Source of the DNA: an archaeon
GTDB lineage: Archaea > Nanobdellota > Nanobdellia > SCGC-AAA011-G17 > GW2011-AR17
Direction of reading: 5' to 3'
Length of the DNA: 64,000 nt
NCBI GenBank assembly: GCA_018656555.1
Contig: JABHZQ010000004.1
Coordinates: 1 to 64,000, forward strand
The notes beneath the pieces are model-generated. The model was given only the letters and a program-made list of their open reading frames with translations. It was not told the origin of the DNA and ran no database searches. Below are positions 1-8,822 of this stretch, in pieces. Positions within the stretch are counted from its first letter, which is position 1. The number at the start of each line of letters is the position of its first letter. The position numbers were made by a program, and so were the translations under genes.

Positions 1-1028
1 GCAGCATTTGCTGTAAGATTTCTATAGCTTCCATAGTAAGTAGAACTATTTCTTGCACTAGCAAATAAAACAAAGTTTACAGTTTCAGCTGGTGCATAAG
101 GTACTGTAATGTTATAGTTCCAATATTCTCCCAGAGTAGGAACAGCTGTTAAGTTGTACCTATCTTCCTGAGTCCACCAACTACTCACATTATAAGGAAG
201 AGTACCATAATCTGCAAAAATCATATTTCCAGGATTTAAAAGATAAGGCACAATAGTAATTGCATCCCATCCAAATATTCCCAATTCACTTGAATTAAGA
301 TATCCTACAACTCTTGCATTATATTCAGTCACATTAAATGTTTTATGTAAAACATAAGATGTTGCATTATAACTAGATAACTGGGCATTATTGTTATCTG
401 GAATATCATAAGATGTAGTTGTAGAAAAGTTATCCCAATCAAAACTTACTGGTACAAAATTTGTTTCTGGACTACTTCCAGAATAAACTTGAATAGAATA
501 ATTCCTATTTCTTGGTACGTAACATAAATAATCATCATCTCCGGGAATCACATTAGACCAACAAGTCTGAACTGGATTTCCAGTAGTTTTATCAAAAACA
601 TTTGCAGAAAAGGGGGTGTAAGCTGCAGAACCATTCATAACTGAAATATTTATAGTTGCAGCCTCCTCAAGATAATAATTAATACCTGAACCTATGGCGT
701 TAATCTCAGCATAAGGTAAGGCAAACATAGATTGACCAACATAGTCTACAATACCTGTTGTTTCATTAGGATGATAAGGTGTGATTATAAACGAGTAACT
801 AGTCTCAACATTTGCAATGGTCATATTAAACCAACCTGAAGAATTTGTAGTCGTACTATTTATGGCTATTTGAGTTGGTCCATTTTTTATAGTAACATTA
901 ACAATAGTAGAATTTAATGCTGTACCATCATTTTTTGCAATAGTACCATTTAATTCTAATGTTGCTGCAGTTGTTATACTTGCGATTAAAATTGTAAAAA
1001 GTATTATACTTAAGAATATTTTTTTCAT
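1..1028 (-). CDS. Secreted/surface protein, N-x-S/T rich, partial (runs off left edge)
   Basis: Reverse-strand frame open from the ATG at 1028 to the edge; begins MKKIFLSIILFTILIASITTAATLELNGT (signal peptide) then many N-x-S/T sequons. Confidence 0.75.
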   Translation of the reverse strand, partial: MKKIFLSIILFTILIASITTAATLELNGTIAKNDGTALNSTIVNVTIKNGPTQIAINSTTTNSSGWFNMTIANVETSYSFIITPYHPNETTGIVDYVGQSMFALPYAEINAIGSGINYYLEEAATINISVMNGSAAYTPFSANVFDKTTGNPVQTCWSNVIPGDDDYLCYVPRNRNYSIQVYSGSSPETNFVPVSFDWDNFSTTTSYDIPDNNNAQLSSYNATSYVLHKTFNVTEYNARVVGYLNSSELGIFGWDAITIVPYLLNPGNMIFADYGTLPYNVSSWWTQEDRYNLTAVPTLGEYWNYNITVPYAPAETVNFVLFASARNSSTYYGSYRNLTANA

Positions 1029-1090
1029 GATTCACACCCCTTTTTATGAATTAGTAATCTATACTAGAGATCTAGGATTTATAAAAGTTT

Positions 1091-2044
1091 CTAACCTCTT
1101 ATAATTATCATCATTAAGTATACAATATATAACATAACAAGAACAGCCCCTTGCCATCTTAATAATTTTCTTTTCTTTCCCCATATTGCAAATGCAAATA
1201 ATATTGCTGTTGCAACAATGATAGCAATAAAATCAAAATTAATATAGTTAGGGATTGCAATCGGAGTAATAATAGAAGACACACCTAAAACTAAGAATAT
1301 ATTAAAAATATTAGAACCCACTATATCTCCAACAGCCAAATCTACCTTTTTTTCTAAAGCTGCAACAATAGAAGTAACTAATTCAGGTAGAGATGTACCT
1401 ACAGCAAGAATTGTAGCAGAAATAATAAACTGAGATAAACCTAAATTGGTTGCAATTGTAATTGCATTATCAACAACAAGCTTACCTCCTATAAATAGAC
1501 TTATTGATCCACCTAATAACATAAGTGCAACCACATAATTAGGAAATACAATAAAATCAGCCTTAATATTGGCCTCTCTTTTTGTTGCAAGCTCATAAGT
1601 GTAATAAATAAACAAGAAGAAAAATAACAATAAGATAACTCCATCTACTCTAGATAAAAATGAAACTTGACTATCTAAAATAAAATCATTAGCAAGTACA
1701 AGTAAAACAACACCTGCAAGTAAAGAAAAAGGAATTTCTTTCCAAACTGTTGACTTTTTTACTCTAATAGAATAAATTAAAGAAGTCATACCTAAAATTA
1801 ACAAGGTATTTATCAAATTACTCCCCACAACATTACCCAAGCCAATTTGAGAAGCACCTTGACTAGCAGCCCAAATATTAATAAATAATTCAGGCATAGA
1901 AGTACCAAATGCAACTACTGTTAAACCGATAACCAAACTAGGAACTCTAAGTAACTTAGCAAGAGAGGTAGCTCCTTTAATAAGAAAGTGTGCTCCCGCA
2001 ACTAAAATAATAATACCTATAATTAAAAATAAATACTCTAACAT
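1091..2044 (-). CDS. CaCA-family Na+/Ca2+ antiporter (YrbG-like)
   Basis: Two duplicated alpha-repeats (GTSMPELFINIWAA..VVGSNLINTLLILG / GTSLPELVTSIVAA..IVGSNIFNIFLVLG), multi-TM. Confidence 0.92.
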   Translation of the reverse strand: MLEYLFLIIGIIILVAGAHFLIKGATSLAKLLRVPSLVIGLTVVAFGTSMPELFINIWAASQGASQIGLGNVVGSNLINTLLILGMTSLIYSIRVKKSTVWKEIPFSLLAGVVLLVLANDFILDSQVSFLSRVDGVILLLFFFLFIYYTYELATKREANIKADFIVFPNYVVALMLLGGSISLFIGGKLVVDNAITIATNLGLSQFIISATILAVGTSLPELVTSIVAALEKKVDLAVGDIVGSNIFNIFLVLGVSSIITPIAIPNYINFDFIAIIVATAILFAFAIWGKKRKLLRWQGAVLVMLYIVYLMMIIIRG

Positions 2045-2096
2045 AAATATTATTCATACTGAGAAAATTTATAAACTTTTTTAAAAAGAAAAAAAA

Positions 2097-2285
2097 TTAA
2101 ATAACATCACCTAGGTCTTCATCGAGTTCTTCAAACTCCATATCACCTTCTAACTCTTCAAGTTCCTCTTCTTCTTCTTCACTCTCTTCACCATCTTCCA
2201 CATCTACATTATCTGCAGTTGCACATCCAGTTACAAGTAAGGACAGAGTCAACAACAACATAACAACAACTAAAACTTTATTCAT
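2097..2285 (-). CDS. Small acidic lipoprotein
   Basis: Trimmed start MNKVLVVVMLLLTLSLLVTGCA (lipobox LVTGC), then E/D-rich tail. Confidence 0.7.
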   Translation of the reverse strand: MNKVLVVVMLLLTLSLLVTGCATADNVDVEDGEESEEEEEELEELEGDMEFEELDEDLGDVI

Positions 2286-2286
2286 C

Positions 2287-3675
2287 TTATATTCCTCCTG
2301 AACTATCACCAGCTACTGCATTAGTTCCTTCTTCTGGAGTTTCAGCTTCCTCTTCTTCAGCTTCTTCCTCTTCTTCAGGGATTGCAGCCTCTACTGGATC
2401 TTCAACACCATCTTCTGGAATCTCAGCTTCAACAGTCTCTTCACCTAAGCTACCAGGATCCATATCTTCTGGTGGTTTTTCTTTATCTCTACCAAAACCA
2501 AAAAATCCCCTTCCCTTAGCTTCAACATCGACACCTTCTGGTTTATCATCAGCCACCATCTCTTTATTCTCTTCTATCTGTTCACCGAGAGCCTCTTGAT
2601 TAGCTTCCCTCTCTACTTTTTGTGCTTCAACAAAATCATGCTTAGCTGTTTTCATTTTTTCTCTCATTTCATCAAACAAACTTTTAATTTCATTTCTTAG
2701 TTCCTTAAAGAACAAAGCCTCTTCACTATCACAAGCATCTATACCTCTATCACAAGATAATTGTGCAGCAACAATAGCGGCATCATATTCATCTCTTTTA
2801 TCTGAAATTGCAGCCAAACCATCACTCAAAGCAGAAACATCAACACCATCAGCTTCTAATTTGTTAAATGCATTAGTAAAAATACAAACTCTTGTGTCAA
2901 AGAAATGTAATCTATGATCTAAAGCCATAGTTTCAATTTCTGCGATCATAAGTTGTAAATTAGCATCATTTTCTTTTGCATCTTTCAACAGCTGCTTCAA
3001 ATCTTCTAAAGTTTCATCAACAATTCCATTATCATTATTAATAACCTGTGCTGCTTCTCTAAACTTAGTAATTGCATCCCTAGCAGATTCTTTATCTGTA
3101 GCAGCTAAGAATTCATCTTTGTAAGCAACCAAATCAGTGGTATCAATACCTAAATCATTATAGTAATCAATACCTGTTTGCATTGAAACTTCTTTTCTTG
3201 CCTTTGTATATTCAAAGAACTCAGCTTTAATATCTAAAATCTCAGCTTTAAGATCTTCTTCAGGTGTACAAGTATTTAATAAAACTTCAGGATCTTCTTC
3301 AGGTTCATCTACTTCACCAGGTATACATCTTCCAAAAGGCGTACTTACTTGGCCAAAAGAATAATCTATAGTTTCACAACCCCTAACACATTCAACAATC
3401 TCTCCTCTTGGCTCAGTTCCATCACAAGAATATTCATTCAAGTAATCTCCACCAATACAATGATCATAATTATCATTAACACCATAAACTCCATCTATTG
3501 TAACAATCTCTGTAAAACCAAAACTAAATTCATCATAAGTGTCAGCCATTTCTAAACTAGAAGGGCCATCAGTTGAACTCACAGTGTCTGTTTCCCATTT
3601 CTGACAAACAGCACCCATAACACTTATAGAACTCAATACAATTAAAACCATAAATAAAATTATAAATTTCTTCAT
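2287..3675 (-). CDS. Secreted protein with helical core and acidic C-terminus
   Basis: Signal peptide MKKFIILFMVLIVLSSISVMG; long ORF; no family recognised. Confidence 0.75.
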   Translation of the reverse strand: MKKFIILFMVLIVLSSISVMGAVCQKWETDTVSSTDGPSSLEMADTYDEFSFGFTEIVTIDGVYGVNDNYDHCIGGDYLNEYSCDGTEPRGEIVECVRGCETIDYSFGQVSTPFGRCIPGEVDEPEEDPEVLLNTCTPEEDLKAEILDIKAEFFEYTKARKEVSMQTGIDYYNDLGIDTTDLVAYKDEFLAATDKESARDAITKFREAAQVINNDNGIVDETLEDLKQLLKDAKENDANLQLMIAEIETMALDHRLHFFDTRVCIFTNAFNKLEADGVDVSALSDGLAAISDKRDEYDAAIVAAQLSCDRGIDACDSEEALFFKELRNEIKSLFDEMREKMKTAKHDFVEAQKVEREANQEALGEQIEENKEMVADDKPEGVDVEAKGRGFFGFGRDKEKPPEDMDPGSLGEETVEAEIPEDGVEDPVEAAIPEEEEEAEEEEAETPEEGTNAVAGDSSGGI

Positions 3676-3735
3676 ATTATCCTCTCCCTAGATTAATAAT
3701 ACTAAAAGGCCGGTCATCTTATTTAAATCTTATGA

Positions 3736-4323
3736 TTAAATCTCAAGAACTTCACCATCCGGACCAGGGTTTATAACAAAGGTTTTATCAATTATTTGTT
3801 GAACTTTAAAAGTTTCATGAAGGTGTCCACAAATATATAAAACTGGTTTCAAAATTTTAATTGCTTTATTATAACTTCTATTTCCAACATGATCACCTAA
3901 ATCATCTAACTTTGTTTTGTAAGGTGGACCATGAGTAACAAGAATAACTTCATCATCTTTCCTTAATGTTTTCTTAAACTCCTTCATGCCCTTCTCAAAC
4001 ATAACATCCCTTCTTGAGAAACCCCCTCCACCCCAACAAAAGAAAACTTTCTTACCCAATCTAAAACTCTTTCTATGAACATATCTTATATTTTTATATT
4101 TCTTACATAATTTTGCTAAACCTTCACCTTCTTCATGATTACCTGGTATCATTAGAATTATCTTATCAGTTTTTGATAATTTTTTTAATAATTTATCTAA
4201 ATCCTTTCCAAACCAAGTAATATCTCCTGCACAAACCAGAATATCAGCTTCTTTAGATCTCTTGATAACATTATTTAAATCCTTTCCAAATCCATGAGTA
4301 TCCACAAATGCAAGTACATCCAT
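3736..4323 (-). CDS. Calcineurin-like metallophosphoesterase
   Basis: Motifs DTHG, GDITW, GNHEE, THGPP, GHLH. Confidence 0.88.
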   Translation of the reverse strand: MDVLAFVDTHGFGKDLNNVIKRSKEADILVCAGDITWFGKDLDKLLKKLSKTDKIILMIPGNHEEGEGLAKLCKKYKNIRYVHRKSFRLGKKVFFCWGGGGFSRRDVMFEKGMKEFKKTLRKDDEVILVTHGPPYKTKLDDLGDHVGNRSYNKAIKILKPVLYICGHLHETFKVQQIIDKTFVINPGPDGEVLEI

Positions 4324-4390
4324 AGCATAAAACTAAATCTTTCTCCTTAAAAAATTTACCCAAAATTATTTATATTACTTTAATCAAACA

Positions 4391-4879
4391 ATGTCTATGA
4401 ACCATTCATGGAAAATAGGTTTTAATTTTGGTTTGACCTCTGGAGTAATAACTACTCTGGGCTTAATGATTGGTTTAAATGCGTCAACCCATTCTAAGTT
4501 AGTTGTTCTTGGAGGTATACTCACCATAGCAATAGCTGATTCTCTTTCAGATGCAATGGGAATCCATATGTCTGAAGAGTCTGAAAATAAACATACCAAT
4601 AAAGAAATCTGGCAATCAACATTTGCAGCATTCCTTTCTAAACTAATAATGGCTCTAACCTTTGTTATCCCTGTATTGACTCTTCCTTTAGAAACAGCAA
4701 TTATTGCAAGTATAATTTGGGGTTTATTATTAATAAGTGTTTTAAGTTTTAAAATTGCAAAACAGCAAAAAGAAAAACCTTGGAAGATAGTCCTAGAACA
4801 TATAGGTTTAACAATAGTTGTTATTATATTAACTCATTTTATAGGTATGCTAATTGCTAATTTATTCGGAGGAATTTAA
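4391..4879 (+). CDS. VIT1/CCC1-like metal transporter family membrane protein
   Basis: GLTSGVITTLGLMIGLNAS and ADSLSDAMGIHMSEESE resemble VIT family; multi-TM. Confidence 0.7.
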   Translation: MSMNHSWKIGFNFGLTSGVITTLGLMIGLNASTHSKLVVLGGILTIAIADSLSDAMGIHMSEESENKHTNKEIWQSTFAAFLSKLIMALTFVIPVLTLPLETAIIASIIWGLLLISVLSFKIAKQQKEKPWKIVLEHIGLTIVVIILTHFIGMLIANLFGGI

Positions 4880-4880
4880 A

Positions 4881-5426
4881 ATGTCTAAAACAGAAGAAAA
4901 TCTAAAAGCAGCCTTTGCTGGGGAAAGTCAAGCAAGAAACAAATATACTTATTTTGCAAAAGTAGCTAGAAAAGAAGGCTATCTATATATCGCTAAAATA
5001 TTTGAAGAAACAGCAATGAATGAAATGCAACATGCAAAAGATGAATTCAAACTTCTAAAAGGTATTGGAGATACAAAAACCAATCTAAAAGCAGCAATTG
5101 AAGGAGAGCATTACGAAACAACAGAGATGTATCCTACATTTGCCAAAGAAGCAGAAGAAGAAGGAAATGAAGAAGCTAAGAACTTATTCTTACAAATATC
5201 CAAAGTAGAAGAAGAACATGAAGATAGATATAAGAAACTATTAGAATTAGTTGAAAAAGGTACTGTTTTCAAAAGAGACAAACCAGTAAAATGGAAATGT
5301 AGCAAATGTGGTTATATTCATGAAGGTATAGAGCCACCAGAAAAGTGTCCATCTTGTAAGCATCCAAAAGAATACTATGAGCCTTGTTGCTTATGTTTCA
5401 AGGATACTTGTGAATGTTGTAAATGA
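4881..5426 (+). CDS. Rubrerythrin
   Basis: Diiron ExxH-type repeats (AGESQARNKY, EMQHAKDE, EGEHYETTEMYP, EEEHEDRY) plus C-terminal CxxC rubredoxin-like domain; start trimmed from ORF 4854. Confidence 0.93.
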   Translation: MSKTEENLKAAFAGESQARNKYTYFAKVARKEGYLYIAKIFEETAMNEMQHAKDEFKLLKGIGDTKTNLKAAIEGEHYETTEMYPTFAKEAEEEGNEEAKNLFLQISKVEEEHEDRYKKLLELVEKGTVFKRDKPVKWKCSKCGYIHEGIEPPEKCPSCKHPKEYYEPCCLCFKDTCECCK

Positions 5427-5435
5427 GGTAATAAA

Positions 5436-5816
5436 ATGGTTGAAAAAAATGGAATTTACAAATGTAATGTTTGTGGAAATGTAGTTGAAGTAATTGACGC
5501 TCAGAAAGGAGATCTTTTCTGTTGTGGTGAAATAATGAAACTACAAAAAATAAGTATAATGGATGCAGCTCAAGAAAAACATGTTCCGGTAGTAGAAAAA
5601 GAAGAAAATAAAGTCAAGGTTAAGGTTGGTTCTATAGAACATCCCATGGATAAAGATCATTATATTGAACTTATTGAAGTTTTAGCAAATGATAGAGTGA
5701 TTGCAAGTGTCCATCTAAAACCTGAAGAGAAACCCGAAGCAGAGTTCTGTCTTTCAAACACAGAGGGAATAACTGTAAGAGCATATTGTAATCTACATGG
5801 GTTATGGGAAGCTTAA
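5436..5816 (+). CDS. Desulfoferrodoxin / superoxide reductase
   Basis: N-terminal CNVCGN...CCGE; EKHVPVV, EHPMDKDHYIE, YCNLHGLWE. Confidence 0.93.
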   Translation: MVEKNGIYKCNVCGNVVEVIDAQKGDLFCCGEIMKLQKISIMDAAQEKHVPVVEKEENKVKVKVGSIEHPMDKDHYIELIEVLANDRVIASVHLKPEEKPEAEFCLSNTEGITVRAYCNLHGLWEA

Positions 5817-6409
5817 TTAAGCAAATAAATTCATTGAAAAAATCAGAAGTCAAGTTCAAAGTAGATCAAAGATTAAATGAGTTTGAAAAGAACGAGCCCT
5901 TCAGTGAATTATGTTTTTGTATTCTAACTGCTAATTCAACAGCAGAGAGATGCATTGCAGTTCAGTCTAAAGTGGGGAAGGGGTTTCATACCCTCTCTCC
6001 TTCTAAACTACAAAAGAAACTAAAAGAAAATGGGTGTAGATTTCACAATAAAAGATCTTCTTATATTATTGAAGCTAGAAAGAAAAAACAAGAATTAACT
6101 AATTCTCTTAAAGAATTAAATGAAAAAGATCTTAGGGAATGGTTAGCAAAGAACATAAAAGGTTTAGGATACAAAGAATCTTCACATTTCTTAAGAAACA
6201 TAGGTTACAAAGATTCTGCAATTATTGATTTCCACATCTTGGATATTCTAGAGAAAAATAATTTAATTAAAAAACCAAAAACATTAAACAAAAATAATTA
6301 TTTAGCTATAGAACTAAAATTAAAAGTTTTAGCAAAGAAATTAAAACTAAATTTAGCAGAACTAGATCTTTATTTATGGTATTTAGAAACTGGTAAAATT
6401 CTTAAATAA
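5804..6409 (+). CDS. N-glycosylase/DNA lyase, Ogg2-type 8-oxoguanine DNA glycosylase
   Basis: HhH-like core with GLGYKESSHFLRNIGYKDSAIIDFHIL and C-terminal LDLYLWYLETGKILK. Confidence 0.85.
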   Translation: MGSLIKQINSLKKSEVKFKVDQRLNEFEKNEPFSELCFCILTANSTAERCIAVQSKVGKGFHTLSPSKLQKKLKENGCRFHNKRSSYIIEARKKKQELTNSLKELNEKDLREWLAKNIKGLGYKESSHFLRNIGYKDSAIIDFHILDILEKNNLIKKPKTLNKNNYLAIELKLKVLAKKLKLNLAELDLYLWYLETGKILK

Positions 6410-7336
6410 TTATAATGGTATAGGTACAACACCCTTTGCAACTTTTACTAATTTAATGCTTAACATCTGGCCAGTAGAAGTTAATTCTTTATCTTTTTTA
6501 TTAGCACCCATCAACCAACCCCATCCAGATCGCATAGATTTTTGTTGCATATCATCAGGTATATCTCTTATTAAAGCCAAAGAACCCAAAAGATAGTTTA
6601 ATCTAACTACCTGTCTTTCAACAGCAGTTCTATCTTGCATATCCACTTCATAATCCTTTTCCATTATTCTCTTAATTGCTTTAAATTTAGCTTTTGCTTT
6701 TATTATTTGTGTCTCCAAAGCCTGTTTTGTTTCATTAATTTCAGTAGTTGTTACTTGGGCAACCTTAGCCAATTCCCAAAAAGTTTTCCTTTCCTCTTCA
6801 AAAGTAAGGTTTATTTTCTGATTTTCAGTAAAACCCCTTAAGAAATTAGTTTCTCCCACACCTTTAAGTAACCAGATTTGTTGTTGTAGCAATACTTTTA
6901 GTTTTAATAATAATGTTTGCACTTTTTCAAATCTTTCTAAATGTTTACCATAAGTAAATTGCCATAAACCATCTAATTCTTTTTGCGTAATGTTTACATC
7001 TCCAGGAGGTATTCCACTATCTCTTAGAAATTTACCCATATTGTATGAGGAATTTAAATTTACTAACCAGAATTCTACCCCTTTTATTGTTTTATTATAA
7101 AGGTCCATTGCTTTTTGTGCTTCAGCATAGTCGTCTCTTAAACTCTCATGCATAAACTCTTCACTTATTTTACCAAAAGAAATAGCTCTTATTATTTCTA
7201 ATCTTTTATGAACATCTTCAAGAATCACACTATTTTTTCTAATAAAATAAGATAATCTTTTGTAAACTCCTAGAATAGATCTTTGCATTTTACCCTTAAA
7301 ATAGGCGTCCAATGCTTTCTCATCAAGAGGAATCAT
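6410..7336 (-). CDS. Hypothetical helical protein
   Basis: Uninterrupted 308 aa ORF, no overlap with a better ORF. Confidence 0.6.
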   Translation of the reverse strand: MIPLDEKALDAYFKGKMQRSILGVYKRLSYFIRKNSVILEDVHKRLEIIRAISFGKISEEFMHESLRDDYAEAQKAMDLYNKTIKGVEFWLVNLNSSYNMGKFLRDSGIPPGDVNITQKELDGLWQFTYGKHLERFEKVQTLLLKLKVLLQQQIWLLKGVGETNFLRGFTENQKINLTFEEERKTFWELAKVAQVTTTEINETKQALETQIIKAKAKFKAIKRIMEKDYEVDMQDRTAVERQVVRLNYLLGSLALIRDIPDDMQQKSMRSGWGWLMGANKKDKELTSTGQMLSIKLVKVAKGVVPIPL

Positions 7337-7370
7337 AATAAATTATACTCGAAAGTAATATAAAAAGTTA

Positions 7371-7434
7371 TGGGCCTGCCGGGAATCGAACCCGGGTTGA
7401 GAAAATCTCTTGATCCCACTACACTACAGACCTA
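7371..7434 (-). tRNA. tRNA-like gene with truncated anticodon arm (possible degenerate tRNA)
   Basis: Reverse complement AGGTCTGTAGTGTAGTGGGATCAAGAGATTTTCTCAACCCGGGTTCGATTCCCGGCAGGCCCA: 6 bp acceptor GGTCTG/CAGGCC with one G.U, D-like TAGTGTAGTGG, perfect T arm CCGGGTTCGATTCCCGG, anticodon region only GAGA-TTT-TCTC; TATA-like TTTATATA ~25-30 nt upstream. Confidence 0.5.
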
Positions 7435-7466
7435 TAAACAAGAAAATTATACTCTAATATATAAAT

Positions 7467-7973
7467 TTAACTCTCTAGTTTGCTTATTCTTGCTTCTAAT
7501 TCTAGAATTCTTTTTTCACTTGTCTTATTCTTCTTCCACCATCGGTAAACCCAAATTCCAGGTAAAACCCAACTTCCAATTAGATAATAACTAACAGCAA
7601 AAATACCACTCGTTATTGGATTTTCTTTAATCTGATCAGCAACATACATGATTCCTTCCCTAACTCCTTCAATAGGTTCTACTTCAACAGTTCCTTCCAG
7701 ACCATCAACATCATAATCATTTCTTTCTAAAAATTCCCTTCCAACTTCAATCTCTTGCTCACTCATATCTGCAAGAGGATCTCCTTCAAACTCTTCAACA
7801 CACAACCAAGCCAAGCCATAATCCAATGTATCATCTCTTTCTGCAATTGGTGGACAATAATCTAATTCACAATCATTTCTTAGAAATAACTCTAAATCCC
7901 CATCAGTATTATAGTTACCAACCACATAACTTATAGTACTATCTTGAAATTGACACTTAACCATACCCAGCAA
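7467..7973 (-). CDS. Hypothetical membrane-anchored protein
   Basis: Uninterrupted ORF with C-terminal hydrophobic segment and coiled tail. Confidence 0.55.
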   Translation of the reverse strand: MLGMVKCQFQDSTISYVVGNYNTDGDLELFLRNDCELDYCPPIAERDDTLDYGLAWLCVEEFEGDPLADMSEQEIEVGREFLERNDYDVDGLEGTVEVEPIEGVREGIMYVADQIKENPITSGIFAVSYYLIGSWVLPGIWVYRWWKKNKTSEKRILELEARISKLES

Positions 7974-8012
7974 GAAATCTAACCCTTTAAAAAGTTTAAG
8001 AAAAAAGAAAAA

Positions 8013-8126
8013 TTAACTAGCCATATAGCCTTGCATGAAACCTTCTTCAAAGTCATCAATCAAGTCCATTTCTAACATAAACTCTCGATCATCATCATCA
8101 TATATATTGTATGCTTCATCTATCAT
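8013..8126 (-). CDS. Microprotein, 37 aa, acidic
   Basis: MIDEAYNIYDDDDREFMLEMDLIDDFEEGFMQGYMAS*; strong SD AAAGGAGG upstream of ATG. Confidence 0.55.
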   Translation of the reverse strand: MIDEAYNIYDDDDREFMLEMDLIDDFEEGFMQGYMAS

Positions 8127-8127
8127 T

Positions 8128-8253
8128 TTATTCACTCCTCCTTTCTGTTGGCAGCGCCATCATCTGTCTACTAAAGACATTTGCAATAAAGTTTGTATCT
8201 AATGACAATCCGTTTAATCGTCTTAATTCTGTATAGCTCTCGCTAGTTTTCAT
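8128..8253 (-). CDS. Microprotein, 41 aa
   Basis: Internal start of ORF 8128..8346: SD GGAGG before ATG; MKTSESYTELRRLNGLSLDTNFIANVFSRQMMALPTERRSE*. Confidence 0.5.
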   Translation of the reverse strand: MKTSESYTELRRLNGLSLDTNFIANVFSRQMMALPTERRSE

Positions 8254-8308
8254 CTTATTTACCTCCGGGAAGCCCTCACAACTTCTTAATACTAGATAGA
8301 TCAAGTTT

Positions 8309-8345
8309 TTATATAAAGGCCACGCGCACAGGTGCCACCTGTCCA
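8309..8345 (-). promoter_or_regulatory. TATA box plus GC-rich upstream element (diverged copy of the shared element)
   Basis: Minus strand GGACAGGTGGCACCTGTGCGCGTGGCCTTTATATAAAAA; contains perfect dyad ACAGGTG-G-CACCTGT. Confidence 0.6.
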
Positions 8346-8363
8346 TATACTAGAAAATATATA

Positions 8364-8822
8364 TTACAATCTTTGATTAACAGAAAGTAACCGTGTTGCT
8401 AAATTACAAGCCATACTATCTCCCTGGGGAACATATCCATCTTCAAAGAATAAAGTTAAACCATCAGTTTCTCTAAAATAAACACTATCTCTTACTGCAT
8501 CATAGCCAATAAAACCCTCAACACCTGGAAAACTAGATTCCATTTCAACCCCCTGGACATTAACACTTAATCCATATAAACCATCATAAGCCCATAGAGA
8601 TTCCCTTAACTGATTATAAATAAAACCAACATTACAATCATCATTAACTAATTGTTCTACTCTTTCTTCCACAGGAACATCTATTTGAGGAGGAGTATTC
8701 ACATCTCTACCTAATACAACTAAACCTACTGCTGCAGCAACACCTGCCGCTATACTCAAATAAAATCTATGATCCATTTTAGAATTAGTTTTTATCAAAT
8801 GTTTATAAATTTTACTTAACAA
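8364..8822 (-). CDS. Hypothetical secreted/membrane-anchored protein
   Basis: N-terminal hydrophobic segment DHRFYLSIAAGVAAAVGLVVLG; start possibly internal. Confidence 0.55.
   Translation of the reverse strand: MLSKIYKHLIKTNSKMDHRFYLSIAAGVAAAVGLVVLGRDVNTPPQIDVPVEERVEQLVNDDCNVGFIYNQLRESLWAYDGLYGLSVNVQGVEMESSFPGVEGFIGYDAVRDSVYFRETDGLTLFFEDGYVPQGDSMACNLATRLLSVNQRL

Noticed and set aside
7370-7594. ORF MGLPGIEPGLRKSLDPTTLQTYK...
   Set aside because: Begins antisense through the tRNA-like gene; translation of the T-arm complement is a known artefact.
8254-8346. N-terminal extension MDRWHLCAWPLYKN... of ORF 8128..8346
   Set aside because: It translates the TATA box and GC-rich element; an internal ATG with a good SD at 8253 is a better start.
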